DNA of 64,000 nucleotides from Primula veris. Lineage: Eukaryota > Streptophyta > Magnoliopsida > Ericales > Primulaceae. The DNA lies in contig OY821741.1 of assembly GCA_963682055.1 (NCBI GenBank), forward strand, positions 21,584,711 through 21,648,710, given 5' to 3'. The position numbers and the translations under genes were made by a program. Positions 22,622 to 33,543 of this stretch are shown here, one piece after another. The notes beneath the pieces were generated by a model. The model made no database searches, had not been told where the DNA came from, and saw only the letters and a program-made list of their open reading frames with translations. Numbering within the stretch: the first letter of the stretch is position 1; the number at the start of each line of letters is the position of its first letter.

Positions 22622-23475
22622 AATCCTCTGCCCTCATCCTCTCAGGTTGATTACTGAAAGTGTTTCCTTTGTAATTGATTTTTGTGTGGCCTGTGTAGTT
22701 TTTGTTTTGACGCCCGGCTTGTGGGCCTTTTTGGATTTTTGTAATTTGGACACTTTTTGGACATTTTTGTATTCACAATTTCTACTTCGTTCTGCTCCTG
22801 TCTTGTTTTTCTGCTTCTTTTTCTTGTTCGTTGCTTGTTGCCATTTTTCATATTTTTGAAGGAGATAACATCGTGTCAGGTACCGGTTAGTCCCCTTGCT
22901 ATGGTGGTCTAGTCCCAACCTGCTTGTAGTTTAGGTGAATAACATGTAGTTAGGTCTGAGGTCCTAGTTCGCCTCGCATTTCCGAATTGAATTCTACTCG
23001 ACATAAAATCAAGGATCTAAATATTCATATCTCGAATTTATCGACTCGGTTGTTCGATTTGGGTGAGAAATTTAGTAGGAAGACGGCCCGTTATACTATA
23101 AATAATGGAAAGGCGTAAGAGCTTCTAGGTGCGCTTCGTCGGTCGCAAGACGATGCCCGAGGCTGGATTACTACCTTGCATTTGGTGCTAGGTGCGGTTT
23201 TCGATGATGCTGACTTATTGTTATCGTTCGTGAGAGCTTATTGGGCCCATGCCAGTACGCTTGAAGTGTATGAGTATGTGAAGGGCACTCATGGGGTTGC
23301 CCGAGCAGAGCGCATGGATGAAGCTATGGCTCGGGTAGATGAGACCACGACTACCTTGACCCATTTGAATCGTGAAGTCAAGAGTCGTCTTGGCTCGGCG
23401 ATAACTTCACTGCGGGATATTCATTTTGCTGATACTGTCGAGACCTCGGCTTCTGTCGAGGATTTGTCTGACTGA
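22622..23475 (+). pseudogene. Antisense coiled-coil gene of a third Tat element
   Basis: This block lies between the CRM-like LTR and a Tat pol fragment, in the position and orientation of the antisense genes in the other Tat copies. Coding traces start near 22990 (a helical stretch IKDLNIHISNLSTRLFDLGE), have a stop at about 23117, and end in an open frame at 23176-23475 (99 codons, ending SVEDLSD). The protein is charged and helical without a known motif. It is not close to frames a-d and looks like the C-terminal coiled coil of a diverged frame-e-type protein. 22622-22990 shows T-rich, intron-like sequence. Confidence 0.5.
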
Positions 23476-23599
23476 CTTAGACTAGGATTGACTTGTATTT
23501 TGACTGATTTCGATATATAACTTGTATAAATGTATTTTTCTTTATCTGATTTCACTTGTCGGTTTTATGGCTTATTGATGTATATTTCTTTCTTATAGG

Positions 23600-24610
23600 C
23601 ACCTGCTACTTTGTTGCATCAGACTGGTTCTCCGGCCCTTTGGGAAGCTTCCCGACTAAATCAATTGCCCATTGTGTAAATGGTCATGGTGCCGATACCG
23701 AGGTCATCATGGATGATGGGAGCCGAGATATTTTAGCAAATATTTTACACTTGTTACACCTTTGGACATATACATCGTCGTCCCTTTTGATATACGGCCA
23801 TCAATACCCTTGCGTGATTGTTTTATTAGCGAGAGACCTACCCTTGATGTGTGCTCCGCATTATCCTTCGTGGATTTCCTCTAAGATATGTTGCTGTTAT
23901 TCCGTACGGACACATAACGGGTGTGGTCCTCGGTAGCTTGATTTGTACAATTTTTCCTCTTCGGACAGCCAGAACTTGGGAGCCTTTCTTGTGATCTTTA
24001 GGGCTTTTATTTTGTCTGGTGGGAGTGTTTCCTTTCTCAGATATTGAACCATCTCGTCCATCCATCCTAGCTCATACTGTATTGACATTACTCGGTCAAC
24101 TCTTTTGGTAATGCTCGGTGTTTCCAGTGTTTCCACTGTGATTGATCGAGTATTTGCTAATGTTAATGTCGAGGCTAGGGTTGCTAACGTATCTGCGTGT
24201 GTATTTTCAGTACGGCCAATTCGTATTAACTCGCATTTATCGAATTTGGCCATCATATTTTGTACCTTTCCTTGGTAAAGAATCATCCGGTCGTCTTTAG
24301 CATGATACTCGCCGATGGCCTGATTAACGAGCAGCATGGAGTCTGAACTAGCAACCAAGTGTGTGCATCCGAGCATCCATGCAATGATCATGCCGTTTAC
24401 CATAGCTTCATATTCGGCTTCATAGTTGGTGGCTCAGAAGCCCAGCTTTATGCTTTTTTCGATGATTGCGCCCTTACTATATTTGAGGACGATTCCTGCT
24501 CCCGATCCGTCTTTGGTAGCTGATCCATCGACATGTATCTCCCAATACTATTATTTCAATACGACCGTTGGTTCGTCGTAACCCTCGGTAAACTCTACGA
24601 CGAAATCTGC
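23600..24610 (-). pseudogene. Tat pol fragment: second RNase H and integrase N-terminus
   Basis: Reads on the minus strand and aligns with 58720-59650 of copy 2. 24530-24220 encodes the second, archaeal-like RNase H domain (SDSMLLVNQAIGEYHAKDD) found in Tat elements, with one TGG-to-TGA type stop near 24435. 24170-23880 encodes the linker and the start of the integrase (YELGWMDEMVQYLRKETLPP, KAPKFWLSEEEKLYKSSY). It is cut at both ends. It may belong with 22622-23475 as one deleted element, since pol and antisense genes are convergent there as in copy 2. Confidence 0.85.
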
Positions 24611-24732
24611 TTTAATATAGGTTAGTTATTAATTTTCTTACAAATATTAAACAAATCTTACCAAAATATTAAACAAATCTAAGGCTTTTGCCATTAAATT
24701 CTTACCAAGTTTTCTTACCAAATTATTTATTT

Positions 24733-25440
24733 CAGACACATATTCGCTTTTTAGGTCAGGAAATTGATCACAGGAAAATTATTCCTATTGATAGGGCTAT
24801 CCAATTTGCGCACAAATTCCCTGATATTTTACAAGAAAAAACCCAATTACAAAGGTTTTTGGGAAATCTCAATTATATTGCTGACTATTATAAAAATCTA
24901 TCCATTGATAGTTCTCCCTTATATGAACGGTTCAAAAAGAATCCACCTATGTGGAGTGATATTCACACTAGTGCAGTACGACTGATTAAGTCTAAAGTTA
25001 AAAGCCTGCCTTGTTTGGCTCTTATTTCCCCCACAAGTTTTAAAATTGTTGAAACTGATGCATCCGATATTGGTTATGGTGGTATTTTAAAACAAAAGTT
25101 TCCATCAAAAGATAAATAGATATTGTCTCGATATACTTCCGGTAAATGGAATAGTGCACAGCAAAATTATTCAACTATTAAGAAAGAAATTCTTTCAATA
25201 GTAAATTGTATTACCAAATTCCAGGATGATTTATTAAATCAAAAATTCTTACTGCGAATTGATTGTAAGGCAGCTAAAGATGTTTTAGAAAAAGATGTCA
25301 AAAATTTGGCATCCAAACAAATATTTGCTAGATGGCAGTCTATTTTTGACTTCGATATTGAATATATTAAAGGAGAAAATAATTCTCTCCCTGATTTTCT
25401 GACCAGGGAATATATTCTTGGCCATATTAGCTCCACATGA
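24733..25440 (+). pseudogene. Endogenous caulimovirid RT (C-terminal part) and RNase H
   Basis: A plant pararetrovirus polyprotein end. The RT thumb region shows IRFLGQEIDHRKIIPI and QLQRFLGNLNYIADYY; RNase H follows with VETDASDIGYGGIL, YSTIKKEILSIV, LLRIDCKAAKDVL and NSLPDFLTRE. Catalytic acidic residues of RNase H are present. One in-frame TAG lies at 25117-25119. Movement, coat and protease domains and the RT palm are missing upstream; 24611-24732 is AT-rich spacer with short repeats. The frame ends with TGA at 25438-25440, overlapping the ATG of the next frame. The gene order recalls florendoviruses, but genus placement needs a tree. Confidence 0.88.
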
Positions 25441-25919
25441 GCCAGTCCAGTTGTGGACGAAGGGGACTTTCCTCTTCACATGATCGACATGAGTATGACA
25501 AGAAGAGATATTCCTCTTCCCAATCTATTGCCGGCTCTAGCTCCTCTAAGAGCTCTGCTGCTCACTCCAAAAAGGAGCCTGCTGCTTATGAGGATTATTT
25601 ATCCTCTGGTAAAACTCAAGAGAGCTTCCTTGAAGACCTCAAAGAACCAGTTCTTCCTGGTATAAAAAAGGTTGAAGAAGAAATAATTATTCTTCTCCAC
25701 AAAGGAGATGAGAGGTTATTTACCTCCCCCAATACTTTGGCCAAACGTTATTTTGATACTGAGGTGAATTTCCCTCTTATTAATAATAAAGACTTGAAAT
25801 ATTTTCAGTCTATTCTCCTTGAAACAGGTTCGGTGGTTTTCAACCATATGAATCAAAATAAACACACTGGGGATATTTCCTTTAGCAAAGCCTTCATTAA
25901 AAAGGTCATTTCTAATTAA
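25437..25919 (+). CDS. Downstream frame of the endogenous caulimovirid (160 aa)
   Basis: Starts at the ATG overlapping the RNase H stop (ATGA), an arrangement that suggests stop-start coupled translation. The first 50 residues are rich in Ser, Arg and Lys; the rest is a mixed helical region (FLEDLKEPVLPGIKKVEEEI, LAKRYFDTEVNFPLINNKDL). I know no functional domain in it. The position directly after RNase H and before the tRNA-Met site fits the second frame of florendovirus-like genomes. It is open over 160 codons, in contrast to the neighbouring polyprotein, which carries a stop. Expression is not implied. Confidence 0.65.
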   Translation: MSQSSCGRRGLSSSHDRHEYDKKRYSSSQSIAGSSSSKSSAAHSKKEPAAYEDYLSSGKTQESFLEDLKEPVLPGIKKVEEEIIILLHKGDERLFTSPNTLAKRYFDTEVNFPLINNKDLKYFQSILLETGSVVFNHMNQNKHTGDISFSKAFIKKVISN

Positions 25920-26017
25920 GGCTTTGATAGGCTCCTGAATTTTTATGAGAACTAGTTTGTAATCAAACTTAGCCCACCATTTATAATAGGATTGCCTAGA
26001 TAAGCCTTCATTGTATT

Positions 26018-26030
26018 TGGTATCAGAGCC
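26018..26030 (+). other. tRNA-Met primer site of the caulimovirid
   Basis: TGGTATCAGAGCC, the complement of the initiator tRNA-Met 3' end and the standard minus-strand primer site of Caulimoviridae, about 100 bp after the 160-codon frame. It marks the non-coding region of the viral genome. The viral sequence appears to end near 26100, where the AT-rich repeat begins. Confidence 0.8.
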
Positions 26031-26099
26031 AAGTATTTAAACATCTCGTCGCGTTTGGTGCAACCTCACCAAGCCCAGACGAGGCATAGAAGGTATAAT

Positions 26100-27360
26100 T
26101 GTTTATACACTTTTTTATATTGTGTATACACTTTTTGTATACACTTTTTAGATCGTCAAAAAAATTGTATTAGATTGTCACAAAAGTTGCATTAGATTAT
26201 TAAAATTTTGTATTAGATTGTCAATTTTTTGGTGTTAAATTGCCCAAAAACTTGAATTATATTGTAAAAAAAAAAATTGTATTACGTCAACAAAAATTGT
26301 ATTAGATTGTCATATGTATTTGATTGTCAAAAAAGTTCATAATAAAGACGACCTTGTGTGTTGTCAAATCAACCAAAATTTTCTAGAATTGTGCAAGTGT
26401 TGTTGACAGATTTTTATGGATAGGGAATCAAAGGGTATTTACACTGTAAACCGTAGATCTGACTTACGGTTCGTATTACCAAAAAATCATTAGATTGTCA
26501 AAAAAAAATTATATTAAATTGCCAAAAAAAAAGTCATTAGATTGTCAAAAAATTGTAGTAAATTGTCACAAAAATTGTATTATATTTTCTATTAAATTGT
26601 CAAAAATTTGTATTAAATTATCGAGAATTTACATTACATTTTCAAAAAAATTGTATAAGATTGTTAAGAAATTTGTATTAAATTTCCAAAAAATTGTATT
26701 AGATTGTCAAAAAAAAATTATAAAATTGTCTAATAAATAATATTAGATTTTCAAAAAAATTGTATTAGATTGCAAAAAAAATGTATTAGATTGTCAAAAA
26801 AAATGTATTAGATTCTCACAAAAATTACATTAGATTGTCAAAAAAAATTATATTACATTGTCCAAAAAAAATTTGATTTTTTTTGGATTTTTATAAAAAA
26901 TAAGTTTTTGGATTTTTGTAAACAAATAAGTTTTTAGATTTTTTTTTTATTTTTTTTCCAAATTTCATAAATTTTCTGGATTTTTTAATTTTTTCCGGAA
27001 TTTTTATATTTTTTTGAGTGTTTTTTATTTTTTCAGAATTTTTATACATTTTGTATTAGATTGTTAAAAAAATTATTTTATTTTTGTGATATTTCAAGAA
27101 TTTTTTGGATTTTTTAGAATTTTTTTATTTTTTTTCATATTTTTAGATTTTTTCCAAATTTTCTAATTTTTCTGTATTTTTTTTACTTTTTTTATTTTTT
27201 GGTCAACGCCGGAGACCGACTGTCGATGCCGAAAACCGGTCAATGGTCTTGGTCAAAGTTTTATTTATTCAAATGTGTATTATAATGTGATATTAATTTA
27301 CAATAAATAGTTTTTAAGTGATAATAACCCTTAAATATGTAGTTTTAAATGGTAAACAGC
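26100..27360 (-). repeat. AT-rich repeat with ~22-bp tandem array (right inverted copy)
   Basis: Reverse complement of the block at 3430-4517: the array with core TTGTATTAGATTGTC at about 26140-26880, then T-rich sequence, then the GC-richer motif (GGTCAACGCCGGAGACCGAC) near 27200, then a flank that still resembles 3440-3560 in reverse. No coding sequence; frames in it are low-complexity artefacts. Confidence 0.8.
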
Positions 27361-27369
27361 ACAAATTCA

Positions 27370-30300
27370 CTCAAGAAAAAATCCAAAATCACAACAAAAA
27401 AAAAGTTCAAAAAAGTCGGGAAACAGAAAACACCCAAAAAAGGTTGAAAAAAACTTTAAAAAAAGTCGGGAACCCGACAAAACCTCCAAAAAAATAGTAA
27501 ACATTAAAAGAAAACCAAGAAAAATCCAAAATAAAATAAAAAAATTGAAAAAAGTTCACAAAAGTTGAGAACCCGAAAAAACCCAAAAAAGGCTTAAAAA
27601 ACCTTCAAAAAAGTCAGGAACTCGAACAAACAAACAAAAATGGTAAAAAAAAATACAAGAAAAATCCAAAATTGCAAAAAAGTATTGTGTATACACTTTT
27701 TGTATTTTCTATACAATTTTCTCGATTTTGTATGCATTTTTCTCGATTATCTATGCATTTTTTGGATTATTTATGGCTTTTTCTTATTGTGTATTCATTT
27801 TTTTATATTGTTTATGCCCTTTTTTATATTATTTATTCACTTTTTTATATTGTGTATTCACTATTTTATATAATGTATGCACTTATTTGTATTGCTTATG
27901 CACTTTTTTTATATTATGTATGCACTTTTTTGTATTGTGTATATACTTTTCTCGATTGTTTATGTATTTTTTTGTATTGTGTATGCACTTTTTTATAGTG
28001 TGTATACGCTTCTTTTTATTGTGTATACACTTTTTTGGATTGTGTATGCACTTTTATCGATTGTGTATGTATTTTTTTGGACTATTTATGCCTCTTTCTT
28101 ATTGTGTATACATTTTTTTATATTGTGTATGCATTTTTTTGTATTATATATGCACTTTTTTATATTATTTATGCACTTTTTTATATTGTGTATGCACTAT
28201 TTTCTGTTGTTTATACACTTTTTTTATTTATTTATGTACTTTTTTATATTTTATATGCACTTTTTTATATTGTGTATGCACTTTTTATATTGTGTATGCA
28301 CTTTTTTGTATTGTGTATGCACTTTTTTGTATTGTACATGCAATTTTTTATATTATATATACACTTTTCTCGATTGTGTATGCACTTTTTTGGATTGTGT
28401 ATGCAATTTTTTTTATATTGTGTATGCAATTTTTTTTTTATGTATTCCTCTTTCTTATTGTGTATACATTTTTTTTATATTTTTTATTCACTCTATTTTT
28501 ATTTTCTATGCACTTTGTTATATTATTTATGCACTTTTTTATATTTTGTATACACTATTTTATATTATCTATGCACTTATTTGTATTGTTTATGCACTTT
28601 TTTATATTGTATATGCACTTTTTTTTTATTGTGTATGCACTTTTTTATTTGAAATTTGGTCGTATCGTTGTACCCATGCAACTTAGCAATTATCTATCTC
28701 CAAAAAAGTTATATACACAACCGTGAAAATCGTGTATAAACAATACAAAAAAGTGCATACACAATAAAAAAATAAATTATACACAATAAAAAAAAAGTGT
28801 ATACACAATAAAAAAAAGTGCATAAACAATAAAAAAAAAATTGCATACATAACAATATAAAAAATGCATAAATAATCTAAAAATTTGGAGACACAATCGA
28901 GAAATTGTATACGCAATATAAAAAAGTGCATATACAATTAAAAAATGTGCATACAAAATATAAAAAAGTGCAAACATAATATAAAAAGTGCATACACAAT
29001 CCAAAAAATTGCATACACACTATAAAAAAGTGCATACACAATACAAAAAAGTGTATAAACAATAAAAAAAAAATGCATAAACAATACAAAAAAGTGCATA
29101 AACAATATAAAAAAGTGTATAAACAATCGAGAAAAGTGGATAAACAATACATAAAAGTGCATACATAATACAAAAAAGTGCATAAACAATACAAAAAAGT
29201 TCATACACAATAGAAAATAGTGTATACAAAATATAAAAAGTGTATAAATAATATAAAAAAGTTGATACATAAAACAAAAAAAATGCATACATAATATAAA
29301 AAAGTACATAAACTGTGATGACCCAGATTTCCAGGAAGGAATTTCTGTGGTGCGGTGTTGTGCGTCAGTCCCACATCGCCCAGATATGAGAGTACTCGTG
29401 TGGTATATGAGCTTAAAGATTCATTTTCTATCAACAAGGTCTTTTAAATCCGTGCGACACAATAGCGATGACGGAACTCCATAGTTAAACGTGTTTAGCT
29501 TGGAGTAATACCAGGATGGGTGACCCCACTGGAAAGTTGTGCCAAAGCGGACAATATTGTTGATACGGGCGTGGCGGTTCGGTTCGTGGGACCGGGTCGT
29601 TACAGATGGTATCAGAGCCTCTATCTGGCCGGAAATGTGGGGACTCTAACACGTGTTTGTGGGCGCCTGAAGAACAACGTGCCTCCCACATCGCCCAGAT
29701 ATGAGAGTACTCGTGTGATATATGATCTTAAAGATCAATTTACTATCAACAAGGTCTTTTAAAGCCGTGTGGCACAATAGCGAGGACGGAACTCCGTAGT
29801 TTAGCGTGCTTAGCTTGGAGTAATACTAGGATGGGTGACCCCCCTGAAAAGTTATGCCAAAGCGGACAATATTGTTGATACGGGCTTGGCTGTTCGGTCC
29901 GTGGGGCCGGGTCGTTACATAAACAATAAGAAACAGGCAAACATAATCCAAAAAAATTCATAAACAATCGAAAAAAGTGCATACACAATCCAAAAATATC
30001 CATATACAATCGAGAAAATGACATACGCAATAAAAAAAAAGGGCATACATAATGCAAAACATTACATACACAATACAAACAAATTCATAAAAAATAAGAA
30101 AAGTATATACACAATAAGAAAAATATATACACAATCGAATTTTTTGGCTTTTTCGAAAAAAAATTCATTTTTTTGTGATTGAGGTTTTCTTGGTTTTTTA
30201 ATTTTTTTTTACCATTTTCCGGGTCCCGACTTTTTTGAACGTTTTTTCATTTTTTTTGTATTTTTTGAATTTTTTTTTTTTAAAATTTAACCATTTTCTT

Positions 30301-30790
30301 TGGGGGTTCTTTTGGGTTCCCAACTGTTTTTTCGGGTTCTCGACTGTTTTGAACTTTTTTCATTTTTTTTTCTTATTTTGGATTTTTCTTGATTTTTTTA
30401 ATCATTTTTTTGGGATTTTTCGGGTTTTCGACTTTTTTTAAAGGTTTTTTCAGCCTTTTTGGGGTTTTTTCGGGTTCTCGACGATTTTGAACTTTTTTCA
30501 ATTTTTTTGTGATTTTGGATTTTTCTTGGTTTTTTTTTTTTTTTTTTGATCATTTTGTGGGGTTTTTTCGGGTTTCCAACTTTTTTAAAGGTTTTATCAG
30601 CCTTTTTTGTGTTTTTTGGGTTCTCGACTTTTTTGAACTTTTTTCATTTTTTTTATTTTTCTTGTTTTTTTTTTTGTTTTTTACCATTTTTTTGGTGTTT
30701 TTTTCGTGTTTCTGATATTTTTAAAGGGCTTTTTTTTTTGGTATTTTCATTTTTTTTTTTTAGTGTTTGCTATTTTTTCATTTTTTTTTA
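27370..30790. repeat. Giant foldback of ~20-bp minisatellite units
   Basis: Left arm: an A-rich segment with CAAAAAAGTCGGGAACCCGA-like motifs (27370-27670), then an array of about 20-bp units with core TTGTGTATGCACTTTTTTA (27670-28650). A centre of about 90 bp (28650-28740) is followed by the array in reverse complement (28740-29310 and 29925-30125) and then the T-rich counterpart of the first segment (30130-30790). The right arm is interrupted by a Cassandra TRIM. The long frames here (up to 332 codons of Tyr/Phe/Cys/Leu) are artefacts of the repeat. Confidence 0.8.
29314..29919 (+). mobile_element. Cassandra TRIM (5S-derived LTRs), copy A
   Basis: A non-autonomous terminal-repeat retrotransposon. 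The 5' LTR is 29314-29604 (TGTGATGACCC...GTCGTTACA) and is followed by a tRNA-Met primer site TGGTATCAGAGCC at 29607. The 3' LTR, at about 29693-29919, lacks its first ~55 bp together with the end of the internal region. Each LTR carries a segment derived from 5S rRNA, including the promoter-like GGATGGGTGACC box. The target duplication TAAAC is perfect (29309-29313 and 29920-29924). It sits within the minisatellite foldback, whose units continue on both sides. Confidence 0.92.
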
Positions 30791-30899
30791 TTGGGTAATT
30801 AGGTGAAAAAACAATACTTAATTAAGTTTTTGAGGTTACCCAATTATTAAATAATTTTGTTTCTACATAGCAATCCTTAAATTAAGTCTATATTTATTA

Positions 30900-31273
30900 G
30901 GGTAAATTAGTTTTTAGTGACCTGGGTTTTGGCCTATTTTAGGATAAGTGACCTAAGTTTTTTTAATTTCGGTTTTGTGACCTAAGTTTAACTTTGTTAG
31001 CATTTAGTGACCTGTCATCCTATTTTTCAAAAAAAAAAACATATTTCTTGCTAAAAGGACTAAAATACCCTCAGATTTTGGAGGAAAATTTCAGTTTAAT
31101 GAGGGTATTTTAGTCATTTTAGCAAGAAATATGTTTTTTTTTTTGAAAAATAGGATGGCAGATCATTAAATGCTAACAAAGTTAAACTTAGGTCACAAAA
31201 CCGAAATTAAAAAAACTTAGGTCACTTATCCTAAAATAGGCCAAAACCCAGGTCACTAAAAACTAATTTACTC
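30900..31273. mobile_element. Mutator-type foldback MITE
   Basis: A 374-bp element made almost wholly of two inverted arms of about 160-170 bp (ends GGGTAAATTAG / CTAATTTACTC, then the GTTTTTAGTGACC series), with a short centre. A perfect 9-bp target duplication TATTTATTA (30891-30899 and 31274-31282) fits a Mutator-like element. Its transcript would form a long near-perfect hairpin. Confidence 0.85.
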
Positions 31274-31282
31274 TATTTATTA

Positions 31283-32421
31283 GAGTTGTATGTTATGGGA
31301 AAAAAAAATTGGTTTTTAGTTTTTGATAATTAAACTTTAAAAGTTGTATGTTTTGTTAATTTTTCCTTTATTTGGCAATGTTTTAAAGAGGTGCAAGTTT
31401 TATAGTTAATTTATATGAGCATTTATATTTTATAACGCTCTGGTCTACATCATTTGACAATGCCATTTTTTCCTCTTAAATTTTGATTTTGTCACACGTT
31501 GGGTTCGATGAACTTACGATTATTATGTGTTATTAGCAGATGAATATATATTTGGACTCGACTCAGTTGCTTACCGTATCTATGAAGATGTAAACGAATA
31601 TCTCAATACACCTAAACGAATTGTTGTAGTTTATCTATGGATACGTGAAATCAGTATATCGAATGATCTGTTTAAAAAGGTTCGACACGTTTTTTAAGAA
31701 AATGTGTAATTTTTATATGCATTTTGTTAAAAGTATAATTACTCACAAAAAAAGTAACTAAAACCTACACACTTCGTCTTGAATTAAGTGTACTACTTCG
31801 AAAAATGTAATATTTAAATATCTGAACCAAGTTCACTTAAAATTCAAGAAAAAAAACATCGAAAACATTTTAAATTTTCAAGCAAAAACTAATTCTTACT
31901 CTAAATATGAAATTATATATGATTTAACTGCCAAAAATAGGTATTTCAAAAAAGAGAAAAATTACTAAAAAGAAAAGGAAACACTTATTTTAGGATGTCA
32001 CAAAATAGAAATTAGACACTTATCTCGGGATAGATGGAGTTTAAAAAAAAAGGGGTAGCATACTACAATTTGTTATGTTTCAAAAAGTTTGGCATATTTT
32101 TGGAGAAAATATGTTATTATGTATTTTGTTAAAAACATATGATTTTGTATATGTAAACCGTAATTACTCATAACAAAAGTAATTAAACTGTAGTTGTCAT
32201 GACCGGAAACGGAAGCGAGAAACGAAACGGAAAATGAAAAATGAAAACGTGAAACGTAAAAAAAAAAAAAAAAAATCTACAATTTCCACGTGGACTAATA
32301 GAAATTGAAAAACAAAAACGGAAGCGCAATTTATCAAACAGGAAAAGAGTTTTACCGGTAAATATGGTTACTAAACCTATCAAAAATAAATAAGAATGGG
32401 GGTAGCCATCTACACTCTACA
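31283..32421. other. Intergenic AT-rich sequence
   Basis: Nothing recognisable as a gene. Near 32010-32040 there is a Stowaway-like end (CTTATCTCGGGATAGATGG) without a clear partner. A GGGGTAG...CTACA motif occurs at 32053 and 32398 and again at 33795. Confidence 0.4.
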
Positions 32422-32429
32422 CTTTCTTT

Positions 32430-33009
32430 TAAGGGGTGGAAAAAAAATCTGCAAACTCAACCCGTAATACAATTCGTACGGATTGAGGCGAGTTGAGTAT
32501 CCAAAAAAGTTCAATCTATCCCGCCCCAATCCGTAATATATTTTACGGCTTGGGTTAGGCTTGGGGTTTCCAAACCGTGGGTTAATCCGCTTCAACTCGT
32601 TTCAACCCGCACTATGTGTATATAAATATAAATATATATGTTTATATATACATGGTGTATATTTTAAGATAACCATTTTTTAATTTTGTTATGTTTTAAT
32701 TTTGTTACTTATTCACGAATGTTTCTAACGTATTTTGATTGTTTCTAATTTATATTTTTCTTTAAGAGATTCAATTTATTTAAAATTTAGATTGATTATG
32801 CAATTTATGAAAAACTAATGACTAAAATCAAAATTCAAGAATCCATCCTAACCCAAGCCGTCCCAACCCACAATTTACTTTACGAGTTGAGTTGTATTGG
32901 TTTGACATTTAAATTTTACAAATCCGTCTCAATCCATCATGCTAATTATTTTGCTGGTTAGGTTAAGATTGATGTCAATTTGTCCTAACCCGGCCCGTGT
33001 CCACCCCTA
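32430..33009. mobile_element. hAT-type MITE
   Basis: About 580 bp with termini TAAGGGGTGG...CCACCCCTA and an imperfect 8-bp target duplication (CTTTCTTT at 32422-32429, CTTTGTTC at 33010-33017). Inside are repeated CAACCCG / CGGGTTG-type motifs in both orientations. It is of the same general type as 12712-13373 but a different family. Confidence 0.7.
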
Positions 33010-33079
33010 CTTTGTTCAATTGGGTCAAGTATTTTCAAACAATGTATACATAATACACCCAATTAAACCCGACTCAAAT

Positions 33080-33265
33080 ATGCATGCAACATTTCTGTTA
33101 CTCACACCCACCTCAATTAACCACCGACCAAATCTGTCCTCTTTGATTAATCACCGGATTAATCGTCGATTTTTCGATATAGCTACAACGTCAGAACGAC
33201 CATGCAATACTAGGTGTCCCTTCTACGGCTTCGTTTGTTCATAGAAAAAAAGCCTATTGTTCAGT
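33080..33265 (+). pseudogene. Broken upstream copy of J-domain gene exon 1
   Basis: Closely matches the real exon 1 at 34061-34264 and its immediate 5' flank. It starts MHATFLLLTPTSINHR and later has the equivalent of the J-domain start, but small deletions shift the frame near 33195. The intron donor is not preserved. It is a duplicated, non-functional exon about 1 kb before the functional one. Confidence 0.8.
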
Positions 33266-33317
33266 ACTTATGTGTATAAAATAATAAATGTATATATTGC
33301 CGTACTAAAAAAATTTA

Positions 33318-33541
33318 CTCAATTCGTTTATGTTTAATTGTTCACTACGAAACTACGTGCATTTTTAACCGGCCAATAACTTGTATCAAAATTTTTGAAA
33401 TGAAATTTTTCAAAAGTTGATCATATTAAATTTTATGATTATATTTAAAAAAAAATTATTTCGACAATTTTCATACAAGTTATAAACCGGTTAAAATTGC
33501 ACGTAATTTCGTAATGAACAATTAAATGGGAACGGATAGAG
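33318..33541. mobile_element. Stowaway-like MITE
   Basis: A 224-bp element flanked by TA (33316-33317 and 33542-33543). Its ends resemble the Stowaway CTCCNTCCGT terminus (CTCAATTCGTTTATG and its imperfect complement at the right). The arms pair for about 90 bp, including the palindromic AACCGG stretch. Confidence 0.65.
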
Positions 33542-33543
33542 TA

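Noticed and set aside
26018..26030. tRNA gene
   Set aside because: Only the short complement of tRNA-Met is present (a primer site); no cloverleaf. The same applies at 16565, 29607 and 42712.
26495..26740. 81-codon Lys/Ile-rich frame
   Set aside because: Translation of the A-rich tandem array.
27672..28726. Long frames (108, 332, 269 and 205 codons) rich in Phe, Tyr, Cys and Leu
   Set aside because: They are translations of the ~20-bp minisatellite in several frames at once, and the reverse arm gives the same kind of frames. They look like membrane proteins only because the repeat is T-rich.
28683..29309. Minus-strand frames of 75-123 codons
   Set aside because: Mirror images of the same minisatellite; no independent coding signal.
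29460..29900. 5S rRNA gene
   Set aside because: Only part of 5S is present, within LTRs that have a tRNA-Met primer site and target duplications. These are Cassandra LTRs, not rRNA genes; the same applies at 42590 and 49490.
30235..30806. Phe-rich frames of 68-86 codons
   Set aside because: T-homopolymer-rich outer arm of the foldback; low-complexity artefact.
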